A model generated the notes under the pieces. That model saw nothing but the letters and a program-made list of their open reading frames with translations, ran no database searches and had not been told where the DNA came from. Shown one piece after another: positions 48,791 to 56,618 of a stretch of 64,000 nt of DNA. This DNA is from Nocardia bovistercoris (lineage in GTDB: Bacteria > Actinomycetota > Actinomycetes > Mycobacteriales > Mycobacteriaceae), in assembly GCF_015674855.1 (NCBI RefSeq), contig NZ_JADMLG010000009.1:25541-89540 (forward strand), written 5' to 3'. The position numbers and the translations under genes are program-made. The stretch's first letter is position 1; the number at the start of each line of letters is the position of its first letter.

Positions 48791-49858
48791 ATGAGTACGG
48801 TGGTGCAGCCGTGTGCGCGTTGCGGCGCGCGCTGGGCGGTCCAGGGAAGCCCGATGCACTGGTGCCCGCGCTGCCGCGGCGTCCTGCTGTCGCCGGGACC
48901 GATCGACGCCGCGCCCGAACATCGCAACTACCGCTGGGTCGCCCGCCGACCCGACCACCGCCCGCGCCGCGCCGACACCGCGTCGCGCCCGCCTTCGGGC
49001 GCCCCCTCCTACTCGCAGATCCCGCGCTGGGGACTGGTCGACCACACGCCGGGCGCCGCGGAAGAACCGCGCCGAGGCATCATCGCGGGCTTCGGCGCGC
49101 GAGTGAACTCGCTGCTGGTGATCACCGCGGCCATGTTCGCCCTGGCCGCGCTCGGCGAGCTGATCCGCTACGGCATCCTGCTGCGCAACCGCACCAGGCT
49201 CATCGACCCGTGGGTGCTGCGCCTGTCCGACGCGCTGGTCACCGCCTCGGCCGCGCTGTCGCTGATCCTCGGACTCGCCGCCGCCGTCGCCCTGGTGGCC
49301 TGGCTCGTCGACGCCCGCGCCGCCGCCTACGCGCGAGCGGGCCACCGCGACCCCCGCTCGGCGCGCACCCTCGCGCTCGGCTGCCTGATCCCCGTGGTCA
49401 ACCTGCTGTGGCCCGGCGTCTTCCTCACCGAGCTGGCGCGCCTGACCGACGACCCGCGCGGGCTGCGCGCGGTGCGCGTCTGGTGGGCGGCCTGGCTGCT
49501 CGGCGGCGCGCTCGCCGTCGTCGCGCTGCTGTGGCGCACCGCGGACTCGCTGCAGGCCAAGGCCGACGGCGTGCTGTTCACTGCGCTCACCGATGTCGGC
49601 GCGGCCGCGCTCGCGGTGCTGAGCCTCTGGCTGCCGCGCTATCTGGACGGCAGGACGATGCGCGGCGAGGAACGCGCCGCGCGGCGCTGGGTGTTCGCCG
49701 CGGATCCACTGGTCCAGGTCATCGAGCCGGTGCACCCGACGCCGGAGGACGTGGCGGACGCACCGGCCCTCCGGGATGCGCCCGCGCGGGACATCCCCGA
49801 AGATCGGGTTACCGACATCGCCGTGGACCGTCAGCACGAGGAGGTTATGGCCAAGTGA
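48791..49858 (+). CDS. DUF4328-domain membrane protein with N-terminal zinc ribbon, 355 aa
   Basis: Residues 8-28 hold a CxxC...CxxC ribbon (CARCG and CPRC). A Pro/Arg-rich linker precedes six helices from about residue 105 (LLVITAAMFALAALGELI, LILGLAAAVALVAWLVDA, VVNLLWPGVFLTELARL, AWLLGGALAVVALLW, ALAVLSLWLP). This is the layout of DUF4328 proteins; by position it matches Rv3843c. The function is unknown. Its ATG follows GGAGGCAGCC, and its stop overlaps the glpQ start by GTGA, so the two are cotranslated. Confidence 0.82.
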   Translation: MSTVVQPCARCGARWAVQGSPMHWCPRCRGVLLSPGPIDAAPEHRNYRWVARRPDHRPRRADTASRPPSGAPSYSQIPRWGLVDHTPGAAEEPRRGIIAGFGARVNSLLVITAAMFALAALGELIRYGILLRNRTRLIDPWVLRLSDALVTASAALSLILGLAAAVALVAWLVDARAAAYARAGHRDPRSARTLALGCLIPVVNLLWPGVFLTELARLTDDPRGLRAVRVWWAAWLLGGALAVVALLWRTADSLQAKADGVLFTALTDVGAAALAVLSLWLPRYLDGRTMRGEERAARRWVFAADPLVQVIEPVHPTPEDVADAPALRDAPARDIPEDRVTDIAVDRQHEEVMAK

Positions 49859-50616
49859 GCCAGGGCAGTCGCGCGCCGTTCGTCGTCGCGCACCGGGGAG
49901 CTTCGGCGGCGTGCCCGGAACACACGCTCGCCGCGTACGAGTTGGCGCTCGAGGAGGGCGCCGACGGTGTCGAATGCGATATCCGGCTCACCAGGGACGG
50001 TCACCTGGTCTGCGTGCACGACCGTACGGTCGACCGCACCTCATCCGGCACCGGCCTTGTCAGCGAGATGACCCTCGACGAACTGCGCGAACTCGATTTC
50101 GGCGGCGACGGCGAACCCGCCTCGGTGCTGACGCTGAGCGAGCTGATCGGACTCGTGCTTGATTGGCGGAGCAGGCCGACCAAGCTGTTCATCGAGACCA
50201 AACATCCGGTGCGCTACGGCGCCCTGGTCGAGAACAAGCTGCTCGCCGAACTCCAGCGCTTCGGCATCGCCACCCCGGCCTCGGCGGATCATTCGCGCGC
50301 GGTCGTGATGTCCTTCGCGGCCACCGCGGTCTGGCGCATCCGCCGCGCCGCGCCGCTGCTGCCGACCGTCCTGCTCGGCGAGTCCTCGCGATATCTGGGC
50401 GGGAGCGCGGCCACCACCGTCGGCGCGACCGCGGTCGGACCCTCGGTGAAAACTCTGCGTGACCACCCCGAACTGGTAGACAAGGCCGCCGCGGCGGGCC
50501 GCGCCACCTACTGCTGGACCGTCGACGACCCGGACGATGTGAAACTGTGCGCCGAACTCGGCGTGAGCTGGGTGGCGACCAACCATCCCGGACGCACCAA
50601 AGCGCTGCTCGGGTAG
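49855..50616 (+). CDS. glpQ: Glycerophosphodiester phosphodiesterase
   Basis: It hydrolyses glycerophosphodiesters to glycerol 3-phosphate and an alcohol. The catalytic and metal residues are VAHRGASAACPEHTLAAYE (residues about 11-29), GVECDIRLTRDGHLVCVHD (about 38-56) and LFIETKHP near 110. The C-terminal barrel motif CWTVDDPDDVKLCAELGV is intact. At 253 residues it is typical of GlpQ1. It has no signal peptide, so it is cytoplasmic. It corresponds to Rv3842c and is coupled to the DUF4328 membrane protein. Confidence 0.94.
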   Translation: MSQGSRAPFVVAHRGASAACPEHTLAAYELALEEGADGVECDIRLTRDGHLVCVHDRTVDRTSSGTGLVSEMTLDELRELDFGGDGEPASVLTLSELIGLVLDWRSRPTKLFIETKHPVRYGALVENKLLAELQRFGIATPASADHSRAVVMSFAATAVWRIRRAAPLLPTVLLGESSRYLGGSAATTVGATAVGPSVKTLRDHPELVDKAAAAGRATYCWTVDDPDDVKLCAELGVSWVATNHPGRTKALLG

Positions 50617-50681
50617 CCGGCCCGCGGCGCGCGGAGGCGGGATGCGTAGGTCGCGTCGCCGGGGTAGTAGTTTGACCATCC

Positions 50682-51602
50682 GTGGGTAAGAGCAAGCGCA
50701 ACACTCCGAAGCCCGGTGGGAACCGGGCCCAGCGTCTGGCCGAACGCAAGGTGGCACAGGAGCAGGCGGCGCAGTCGGTCGTCCGTCCGTTCGAGGGTTT
50801 GGCCGCCGAGTGCGATCTGGTCGCGCTCCGCGAATTCGTGCCGTCGGCGACCGCGACGCTGAAGCTGTCCGCCGATGTGGCCGCCGAACGTTCGGTGGTG
50901 CTGTCGACGGTGCTACCGGGTGCGGTGGCGGCGCTGGTGCGCGCGGGCGAGCAGCCGGTCGGCTACGTCGGCGTTCAGGTGCAGACGCAGAGCGAGGACC
51001 CGGCCTCCGATATCGCCGCATCGATTCTATGGACCCAGTCCGCCGAGCCCGGTGATTCGCTGACCGCCGCGTCCATCGCGCCGGGCGGGCCGCGCCTGGC
51101 CGACGTGATCGATCCCGGCGCGGATCTCGAGTTGACCGTGCACCAGGATTTCGACTGGTGGGTGCCGGAGGGCGTGCAGCCCGATCCGCAGGTCGCCGCG
51201 ACCATCGAGCAGGCCAAGCAAGCGATCATGCCGTCGGCGCGCCTGGATCTCGGTCCCGACGCGGTCGGTGCGGCCTGGTGGGTCGACGCCGGTGAGAAGG
51301 CGCATATCCGCTGGGTGCGGCCCGAGGACGAGGACGCGCTGATGCTGGCGCTGGCCCGCCTGCACGCCGCGGGGGCGTTGCAGCTCGGCGAGGGGTCGCG
51401 TTTCGCGGGTTCGTTCCGCACGCACGGTCTGCTCGTGCCGGTCTTCGATCTGGATCCGGAGCGCCATCCCGACGAATGGGTGGATGCGGCAAAGGAATTC
51501 GGCGCGAAGTTGACGGCGGCGGTGGCGGTGGACGCACCGTTGACGGCCGAGGAGCGGCGCTCGCGCGACGGACTCCGGTCGCGTCAGGTCACGCTGCGCT
51601 GA
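50682..51602 (+). CDS. DUF5926 family protein, 306 aa
   Basis: The basic N-terminus (GKSKRNTPKPGGNRAQRLAE) precedes a soluble alpha/beta body with AECDLVALREFVPSATATL and PGADLELTVHQDFDWWVPEG, matching the actinobacterial DUF5926 family. The function is unknown. The GTG at 50682 starts the conserved basic tail. A 14-bp direct repeat spans its stop codon. Confidence 0.82.
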   Translation: MGKSKRNTPKPGGNRAQRLAERKVAQEQAAQSVVRPFEGLAAECDLVALREFVPSATATLKLSADVAAERSVVLSTVLPGAVAALVRAGEQPVGYVGVQVQTQSEDPASDIAASILWTQSAEPGDSLTAASIAPGGPRLADVIDPGADLELTVHQDFDWWVPEGVQPDPQVAATIEQAKQAIMPSARLDLGPDAVGAAWWVDAGEKAHIRWVRPEDEDALMLALARLHAAGALQLGEGSRFAGSFRTHGLLVPVFDLDPERHPDEWVDAAKEFGAKLTAAVAVDAPLTAEERRSRDGLRSRQVTLR

Positions 51603-51629
51603 GCGCTGGTCGGGTGCTGCGCTGAGCGC
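51593..51629. repeat. 14-bp direct repeat across the DUF5926 stop codon
   Basis: GCTGCGCTGAGCGC occurs at 51593-51606, including the TGA at 51600, and again at 51616-51629. Confidence 0.85.
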
Positions 51630-51722
51630 GACATCAGGTACGGCCTGAGCCCGGCGAATCTTCCGCAAAGAATTTTGTGAAAAACACTCCTTTCTGAACT
51701 CTGCTCGGTTAGGTTCTCCCCA

Positions 51723-51758
51723 TCACCGCAAGCCGGTGAGGGTGTGGGAAACCACACC
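51723..51758 (+). promoter_or_regulatory. Two-hairpin leader before the 18-residue peptide gene
   Basis: Two perfect stems stand side by side. The first is 51723-51728 with 51734-51739 (6 bp). The second is 51741-51747 with 51752-51758 (7 bp), closed by a GAAA tetraloop. They are followed by GAGGAAAG at 51767-51774 and an ATG at 51785. The upstream stretch 51660-51720 is AT-rich and may hold the promoter. Confidence 0.55.
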
Positions 51759-51784
51759 GAACAGATGAGGAAAGCAGGTACACC

Positions 51785-51841
51785 ATGGAAGTAATCGTCG
51801 GGCTGCTCACGGCACTGCTCAGCTCGCTGAGCGCGTCGTAA
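51785..51841 (+). CDS. 18-residue hydrophobic amphipathic peptide
   Basis: The frame reads MEVIVGLLTALLSSLSAS and stop. A good ribosome-binding site (GAGGAAAG, with AGG again nearer) and a hairpin leader precede it. On a helical wheel Glu2, Gly6, Thr9, Ser13 and Ser16 fall within about 80 degrees of each other, leaving the rest as one hydrophobic face. The shape recalls phenol-soluble modulins and the small hydrophobic toxins of type I systems. It stands alone between a DUF5926 gene and the convergent ferritin gene. No antisense partner was established. Confidence 0.5.
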   Translation: MEVIVGLLTALLSSLSAS

Positions 51842-51902
51842 TACGATTCGTCAATCCATAGCCGCGGCGCACACCACGGCTAACACCACGTTCGAGTGAG
51901 TC

Positions 51903-51930
51903 GGCCCAGCTCGTCGCGAAGAGCTGGGCC
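51903..51930. terminator. Bidirectional terminator between the peptide and ferritin genes
   Basis: A 10-bp perfect stem (51903-51912 with 51921-51930) with an 8-base loop lies between the rightward peptide gene and the leftward ferritin gene. A weaker 6-bp stem precedes it at 51859-51882. Confidence 0.8.
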
Positions 51931-51946
51931 CGCACCGGAAATTCCG

Positions 51947-52495
51947 TCAGAGGTGACCGCCTGCGGTGGCGGGCGCACCGGCGGTATCGACCGTTCCGCT
52001 CAATTCGCGGGACACATAATTCTCCAGGTCGAACAGATTCGCGCCCGCCCGCTCGGCGACGGTGAGCAGCGTCGACATCTTGGCGACCTCCTCCACCTGC
52101 TCCTTCAGGAACCACTGCATGAACTGTTCGCCCAGATAGTCGCCCTCTTCGCGGGCCGTGCTCGCGAGCTGGACGATCTGCTCGGTGACGGTGCGCTCCT
52201 GCGCGAGCGCCAACGCGATCGGATCGCGCACGCCCTCGAAATCCGACCGGGCCGCGTCGATGCCGGTGAATTCCACCTCGATATCCCGGTCCAGGAAATA
52301 CCGCACGATCATCATCGCGTGATTGCGTTCTTCCACCGCCTGCTTGTAGAAACGCTTGGCGAGTACCGGAAGATCGGCTGTGTCGAACCACACAGCGATG
52401 GCGATATATTGATGTTCGGCATTGAATTCGTGGCGGATCTGATCGTGTAGTAGCGCGTGGAATTTACTTCGGGAGGCTTCGGTACGACTGGACAT
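51947..52495 (-). CDS. bfrB: Ferritin (iron storage protein)
   Basis: The four-helix ferritin fold has the ferroxidase ligands in IRHEFNAEHQYIAIAVWF (Glu and Tyr, residues about 20-37), AVEERNHAMMIVRYF (Glu and His, about 53-67) and EQFMQWFLKEQVEEVAKM (about 128-145). No haem-ligand methionine of the bacterioferritin type stands out, so this is a ferritin like M. tuberculosis BfrB (Rv3841). It stores iron as ferric mineral in the cytoplasm. The ATG at 52495 is preferred over one at 52531. Two IdeR-like boxes lie 48-86 bases upstream, where IdeR activates in mycobacteria. Confidence 0.93.
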   Translation of the reverse strand: MSSRTEASRSKFHALLHDQIRHEFNAEHQYIAIAVWFDTADLPVLAKRFYKQAVEERNHAMMIVRYFLDRDIEVEFTGIDAARSDFEGVRDPIALALAQERTVTEQIVQLASTAREEGDYLGEQFMQWFLKEQVEEVAKMSTLLTVAERAGANLFDLENYVSRELSGTVDTAGAPATAGGHL

Positions 52496-52542
52496 GCGAC
52501 CGACATTAACGGCGGTCGCCGCGCCTGTCATCCAAGCGCACC

Positions 52543-52581
52543 CTTATCGAGCGCACCCTAATTGAGGCAAGTATTACCTAA
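52543..52581 (-). promoter_or_regulatory. Tandem IdeR-like iron boxes upstream of ferritin
   Basis: On the minus strand TTAGGTAATACTTGCCTCA (52581-52563) and TTAGGGTGCGCTCGATAAG (52561-52543) are adjacent. The first keeps TTAGGT at one end and CCTxA at the other of the 19-bp IdeR consensus; the second is weaker. The plus strand also shows AGCGCACCCT repeats 15 bases apart (52535 and 52550). In M. tuberculosis bfrB is activated by IdeR through tandem boxes. Confidence 0.6.
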
Positions 52582-52642
52582 TCGATCCGGTGTAATTCCA
52601 TAATTCCCGCGACATTCACGGCAGCCGTTTCCGGCGCCGCGA

Positions 52643-54082
52643 CTACTGGCTGAGCAGATCCTCCGGCACCGGTTTGTCCGAGGCCAGCGCCTCGAAGAAC
52701 CGACTCGCCTTCGTCTTGTCCCACAACACCACATTGCCGCTTGAAGTGTCCTCGAAGCCGCCGATCGGCACCGTCGTGGCCACCGTGTCGCCGCGCATCG
52801 ACCAACCGAGTTTGCCCAGATGCCACAGGTGATCGCCGTTGTCGACCTTAAGCGATCCGACCGTGTCGGAGGCCAGCGGCCACAGCGTGAACGGATTGGC
52901 CAGGGTCGCGCCGCTGGTCGCCTTCTTCAGCAGCGCCGCCATGAACAGGCGCTGATTGTTCATGCGATCGATGTCGGCGAGCGCGGTGGCGCGGGTGCGC
53001 ACGAAACCGAGCGCGGTCGGGCCGTCCATGGTCTGGCAGCCCGGCTGGATATCGATGCCGGCCAGCGGGTCGTTGATCGCCTTCGGCACGCACACCTCGA
53101 TACCGCCGAGCGCGTCCACGATGCCGGCGAAACCGGCGAAACCGACCTGCGCGTAGTGATCGATGTGCACTCCGGTGGCGATCTCGACGGTCTGCACCAG
53201 CAGTTGCGGTCCGCCGATGGCGAAGGCGGCGTTCAGTTTGTCCTTGCCGTTGTCCGGGATGCTCACGTAGGAGTCGCGCGGCAGGCTGACCATGGTGGTC
53301 GCGCCCGATTTCGGGATGTGCACCAACATGATGGTGTCGGTGCGTTCCGGCCCGACCTCGCCGCCGGTCGCCAATTCCTGTTCCTGCTCCGAGGACAACC
53401 CGCCGCGACCGTCGGAACCGACCAGCAGCCAGTTGGTGCCCGGGGTGTCGGCGACGCGGTTCGAATACTGGACGAGCGCGGCGATGCGGACCAGTTTCCC
53501 GTCCAGATGGAACACCGCCCCCGCGATGGCGAGAATCAGCACGAGCAGGAACACCAGGAACCAGCGGAACGGATGGCGCTTGCGGCGCTTGCGCGGCCGG
53601 TCGGCGCGCCCCTGACCGGCGGGCGGCGGACCGGGCGGCGGCTGATTACCCTCCCGCTGCGGCATCGGCCGCGGCGCGGGGGAGTGGCGGCGCGGCGACT
53701 GCCGGTCGTCGAACGGTTCGGGTCGCTGGGTCGGCGCGTGGGTCTGGCGCGGCGCGCGCGGCGGCGGGTTGCGCGTGGCGGCCTGCTCGGGCGGGCGCTG
53801 CGAGTAGGCGAGCGGCGGCGCCTTGTCCGCGTCACGTCGCATGACCTTCGTCGGCTCGACCTGGCGCGGCGCCTGGTCGCGATTCGGCGGCGGTTGACGC
53901 ACGCCGGGACGCCCGCGCGGATCGGGCTGCTGTCCCGGATTCTCGCGCTGTTGCGGCTGCCGGCGTGGGTCGGGATGCGGACGCGCGGGCGGTTGCGGGC
54001 GGCGCGCGTCGGGCTGTCCCGGAGGCGGCGGCGGTACCCGGTGCCTGCGGGCGTTGAACTGGGGATCGTCGCCGTTCATCAT
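52643..54082 (-). CDS. LytR-CpsA-Psr family cell-wall ligase, 479 aa
   Basis: A long Pro/Arg/Gln-rich cytoplasmic tail (residues 1-170) is followed by one membrane helix (FRWFLVFLLVLILAIAGAVF, about 172-191) and the LCP domain outside: NWLLVGSDGRGGL, ERTDTIMLVHIPKSG with the Asp/Arg set, VSLPRDSYVSIPDNGKDKLN, GFAGIVDALGGIEVCVP and ALGFVRTRATALADIDRMNN. Such enzymes attach arabinogalactan or other polymers to peptidoglycan. By position it matches Rv3840. The start at 54082 places the tail in full, and the tail is longer than in most LCP proteins. Confidence 0.9.
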   Translation of the reverse strand: MMNGDDPQFNARRHRVPPPPPGQPDARRPQPPARPHPDPRRQPQQRENPGQQPDPRGRPGVRQPPPNRDQAPRQVEPTKVMRRDADKAPPLAYSQRPPEQAATRNPPPRAPRQTHAPTQRPEPFDDRQSPRRHSPAPRPMPQREGNQPPPGPPPAGQGRADRPRKRRKRHPFRWFLVFLLVLILAIAGAVFHLDGKLVRIAALVQYSNRVADTPGTNWLLVGSDGRGGLSSEQEQELATGGEVGPERTDTIMLVHIPKSGATTMVSLPRDSYVSIPDNGKDKLNAAFAIGGPQLLVQTVEIATGVHIDHYAQVGFAGFAGIVDALGGIEVCVPKAINDPLAGIDIQPGCQTMDGPTALGFVRTRATALADIDRMNNQRLFMAALLKKATSGATLANPFTLWPLASDTVGSLKVDNGDHLWHLGKLGWSMRGDTVATTVPIGGFEDTSSGNVVLWDKTKASRFFEALASDKPVPEDLLSQ

Positions 54083-54175
54083 TCCGACTCTAGGTGATCG
54101 TTGGCTGCCGTGAAGGCCGCGTCACAGAGGGTTTTCCGTACGCTCCCTCATAGATCACACGCGGACTCGCCACCG

Positions 54176-54964
54176 TTACGGCAGCCAAGAGATGTGACCT
54201 CGCAGCAACGAATATCCGATGTAGGCGACCGCATCGATGGTCGCATGCGCGAGGATCAACGGCCACAGTCGCTCGGTGCGCTGCCAGAATCGTCCGAATA
54301 TCAAGCCCATGACCAGATTTCCGAGTCCGCCGCCGAGTCCCTGGTACAGGTGGTAGCTGCCGCGCAGCAGCGCCGAGGCCGCCAGCGCGGAGTTGTCCGA
54401 CCAGCCGAGCGCGCGCAGCCTCGTCAGCAGGTATGCGACCACGATCACTTCTTCGGCCACCGAATTCGCGCAGGCCGACAGCAGCAGCGCGGGCAGCCGC
54501 CACCAGTGCTCCTCGAGCGAACTCGGCACGATGGTGACGCTGAACCCCATGGCGTGCGCGACCAGGTACAGGCCGAGGCCGGGCAGTCCGATGATCGCGG
54601 CGAGCGCGAGTCCGGGAGACACGTCCGCGCGCAGGCGCATCCGCGCGAGCCCGACCGCCTTCGGTCCGATACCGCTGCGCCACAACAGATAAAGCCCGAG
54701 CGCCGCCCAACCCGCCAGCCGAAGCACGCCGAGCAGTTGGTACAGCAGGTCGATCAGCGAATGCGTCGACCGCGAAGCGTTGAGCGCCACCGTCCTTCCG
54801 CCGACGCCGCCGGGCGCGAGCGCACTGTCGATCAGCGAGAGCGCGGCACCGAGGCCGCTCAGTCCGAACGTGATGGTCAACACGATCGCGATCTCGATCC
54901 GGATCGCGAAACGCTGCCGAACCGAGTCGGGGTCGTTCCAGGTGCCGTCCGATTCCGCGCGCAT
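54176..54964 (-). CDS. CPBP-family intramembrane metalloprotease, 262 aa
   Basis: It is an eight-helix protein with the family motifs SVAEEVIVVAYLLTRL (two Glu, residues about 169-184), LLRGSYHLYQGLG (Arg and His, about 200-212) and LAHATIDAVAY (His, about 239-249). These build the active site of CAAX/Abi proteases (CPBP family), which act within the membrane. The ATG at 54964 is preferred, since the open frame upstream runs into tandem repeats. The target is unknown. Confidence 0.85.
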   Translation of the reverse strand: MRAESDGTWNDPDSVRQRFAIRIEIAIVLTITFGLSGLGAALSLIDSALAPGGVGGRTVALNASRSTHSLIDLLYQLLGVLRLAGWAALGLYLLWRSGIGPKAVGLARMRLRADVSPGLALAAIIGLPGLGLYLVAHAMGFSVTIVPSSLEEHWWRLPALLLSACANSVAEEVIVVAYLLTRLRALGWSDNSALAASALLRGSYHLYQGLGGGLGNLVMGLIFGRFWQRTERLWPLILAHATIDAVAYIGYSLLRGHISWLP

Positions 54965-55077
54965 GCGCACGAATCTATTGCCGCCCGCCGTTTCGTGGGC
55001 ACCGGGGTGGTCCGCTGGATTCCGGATGCCACCGGACGGGTCCGCTGTCGTTCCGGCCGTAGAAGACGCCGATGGCA

Positions 55078-55174
55078 GTCGGCTGGAGAAGGTCAGCTGG
55101 AGAAGGTCGGCTGGAGAAGGTCGGCCGGAGGAGCGCGGCAGCGGAGGAGCGCGGCAGCGGAGGAGCGCGGCAGC
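55078..55174. repeat. Two adjacent minisatellites
   Basis: Three copies of a 14-mer (GTCGGCTGGAGAAG type) start at 55078, 55092 and 55106. A 16-mer (GGAGGAGCGCGGCAGC) repeats perfectly at 55127, 55143 and 55159. They fill much of the 279-base gap between the CPBP and DUF2470 genes. Confidence 0.9.
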
Positions 55175-55243
55175 GGTGGGCGCCACAGCCGGGATCGGCT
55201 CGTCGGAATCGACCGTGCCGATCGGTTCGCTGTCGGCGGTTGT

Positions 55244-56005
55244 TCAGATGCGGCGCAGGCCGTTCAGGAACGGGCAGCCCGCCAGGGTGCGGACGGCGCG
55301 GCTCAGTGCTTCCACGTCGTCGGCGGGTGCGTTGAACGGGAGCCGGAAATCGTGGTCGCCGTCGACGCCTTCGACGCGCAGGGTGATGCCGTAGCGGTCG
55401 ATGGCGAGCGGATGCACCGCGCCGCGTTGCAACTTCGGCGGCAGGTGGCGGGCGAGTTGGGCGACCATGTCGGCGTGGTCGGCGTCCATGTGTTGCAGCC
55501 AGGCCGATTCGACGGCGCAGAACGGGTCGGGCTGGGCCATGCGCAGGTCGTCGACGCAGACCGCTTCGGCGCCGGTGGCGTCGGCCATCACGGCCGAGCC
55601 GATCATCAGGCGCAACAGTGTCGAGGTGTGGCCGATGTCGAGCAGGTCGGGGTGCGGGTGGTCCTTGGCGACCTCGGCCGCAAGCGCGCGCTGCGCGGGC
55701 ACCGGAACCGTGCGCACCACGCCGCGCAACCACACCAGCGCGCGCACCGGTTCGCGCAGCGGCAGCGGCGCGTGGTCGGTGAGTTCGAGCACCGCCGCGG
55801 TGCCGCCGGGGCCGGACCGGAAGATCTGGGTGGCGGCGGTGGAGTCGGCGGGGATCGCGATCACCACGTCGCCGCACTGGCGCAGGTAGTGCACGGAGGT
55901 CTGGGTCGGGTCGACGCCGGGCAGTGCCAGCACCGCATGCTCCGCGTGGGCGCAGGCATTGCGCACTCGCTCGGCAGTGCTCGGCGTGACTGTCGTGTTC
56001 GGCAT
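55244..56005 (-). CDS. DUF2470-domain protein under an iron box, 253 aa
   Basis: The C-terminal part matches DUF2470 (VESAWLQHMDADHADMVAQL, YGITLRVEGVDGDHDFRLPF, ending with FLNGLRRI), a domain related to haem-binding HugZ/HutZ and flavin-like split barrels. The N-terminal part looks like the partner barrel. By position it matches Rv3839, reported as iron- and IdeR-regulated. The ATG at 56005 has GGGAGG upstream and a good IdeR box lies 29 bases before it. A role in haem or iron use is likely but not proven. Confidence 0.82.
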   Translation of the reverse strand: MPNTTVTPSTAERVRNACAHAEHAVLALPGVDPTQTSVHYLRQCGDVVIAIPADSTAATQIFRSGPGGTAAVLELTDHAPLPLREPVRALVWLRGVVRTVPVPAQRALAAEVAKDHPHPDLLDIGHTSTLLRLMIGSAVMADATGAEAVCVDDLRMAQPDPFCAVESAWLQHMDADHADMVAQLARHLPPKLQRGAVHPLAIDRYGITLRVEGVDGDHDFRLPFNAPADDVEALSRAVRTLAGCPFLNGLRRI

Positions 56006-56033
56006 GCGGACCTCCCGAAGGAACGGTGTAGAA

Positions 56034-56052
56034 TTAGGTAAACCTAAGCTAA
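56034..56052 (-). promoter_or_regulatory. IdeR box upstream of the DUF2470 gene
   Basis: The minus strand reads TTAGCTTAGGTTTACCTAA, identical to the consensus TTAGGTTAGGCTAACCTAA at 16 of 19 positions. It lies 29-47 bases upstream of the DUF2470 ATG, where repression by iron-loaded IdeR is expected. Confidence 0.85.
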
Positions 56053-56142
56053 GTGAACGGGACTCGATCTGCAAGGGTTCCGTTCATTCGATATCGGACC
56101 GCCGGTAACCCGCCCGCCGCCGCCGGATACCGTGGGGACGTG

Positions 56143-56571
56143 GTGAACGGAGCGCACGCGGAACACGACTCCACCGGGCAGCCGGTGCTGATCTCCCTCA
56201 CCGCGCCCCCGCGCCGCGCCCTCGCCGACGGCCTCGTCCGCCCCGTCGGATCCGGTGCGGCGCACACGGTCCCACGCCTCGACGCCCACCTCCCCGACCC
56301 CGAAGTAGCAGACTTCCTCGCCACCGTCGTACACACCGACACCGGATTCGTCGCGCGCACCGACGACGGCGCTCGCGTGCTCGCGGTCATCGCGGCAACC
56401 GTCGCGGCACTGTGCGGCGAAGACATCCGCACGGCGTTGACAAGTCCGGACATCGATTTCCTGCGCGCCCTCGAACCCCCGGCTGTCGAGGCATTGCGCG
56501 GCGTGCTGCGGGCCGTCGAAACCGATCACCCCGATCCGGTGCACGCCGCGCTCGGCATTCTCGCCGCGTAG
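56143..56571 (+). CDS. Hypothetical protein, 142 aa
   Basis: I do not recognise the family. It is soluble and acidic, with PVLISLTAPPRRALADGLVR near the start, a central VIAATVAALCGEDIRTAL and a helical end. Starts at 56140 or 56143 (GTG GTG) are supported by GGGGA just upstream; the longer frame from 56053 overlaps the iron box and is unlikely. It ends 48 bases before pheA and may be cotranscribed with it. Confidence 0.6.
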   Translation: MNGAHAEHDSTGQPVLISLTAPPRRALADGLVRPVGSGAAHTVPRLDAHLPDPEVADFLATVVHTDTGFVARTDDGARVLAVIAATVAALCGEDIRTALTSPDIDFLRALEPPAVEALRGVLRAVETDHPDPVHAALGILAA

Positions 56572-56618
56572 GCCGCGATCTCGGAGCATCCGCCCCGCAC
56601 GCCAGTAATCTCGTAGGC

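Noticed and set aside
51709..51727. IdeR box upstream of the 18-residue peptide gene
   Set aside because: Only the left half-site TTAGGTT fits the consensus; about half of the 19 positions match, which is too weak to call.
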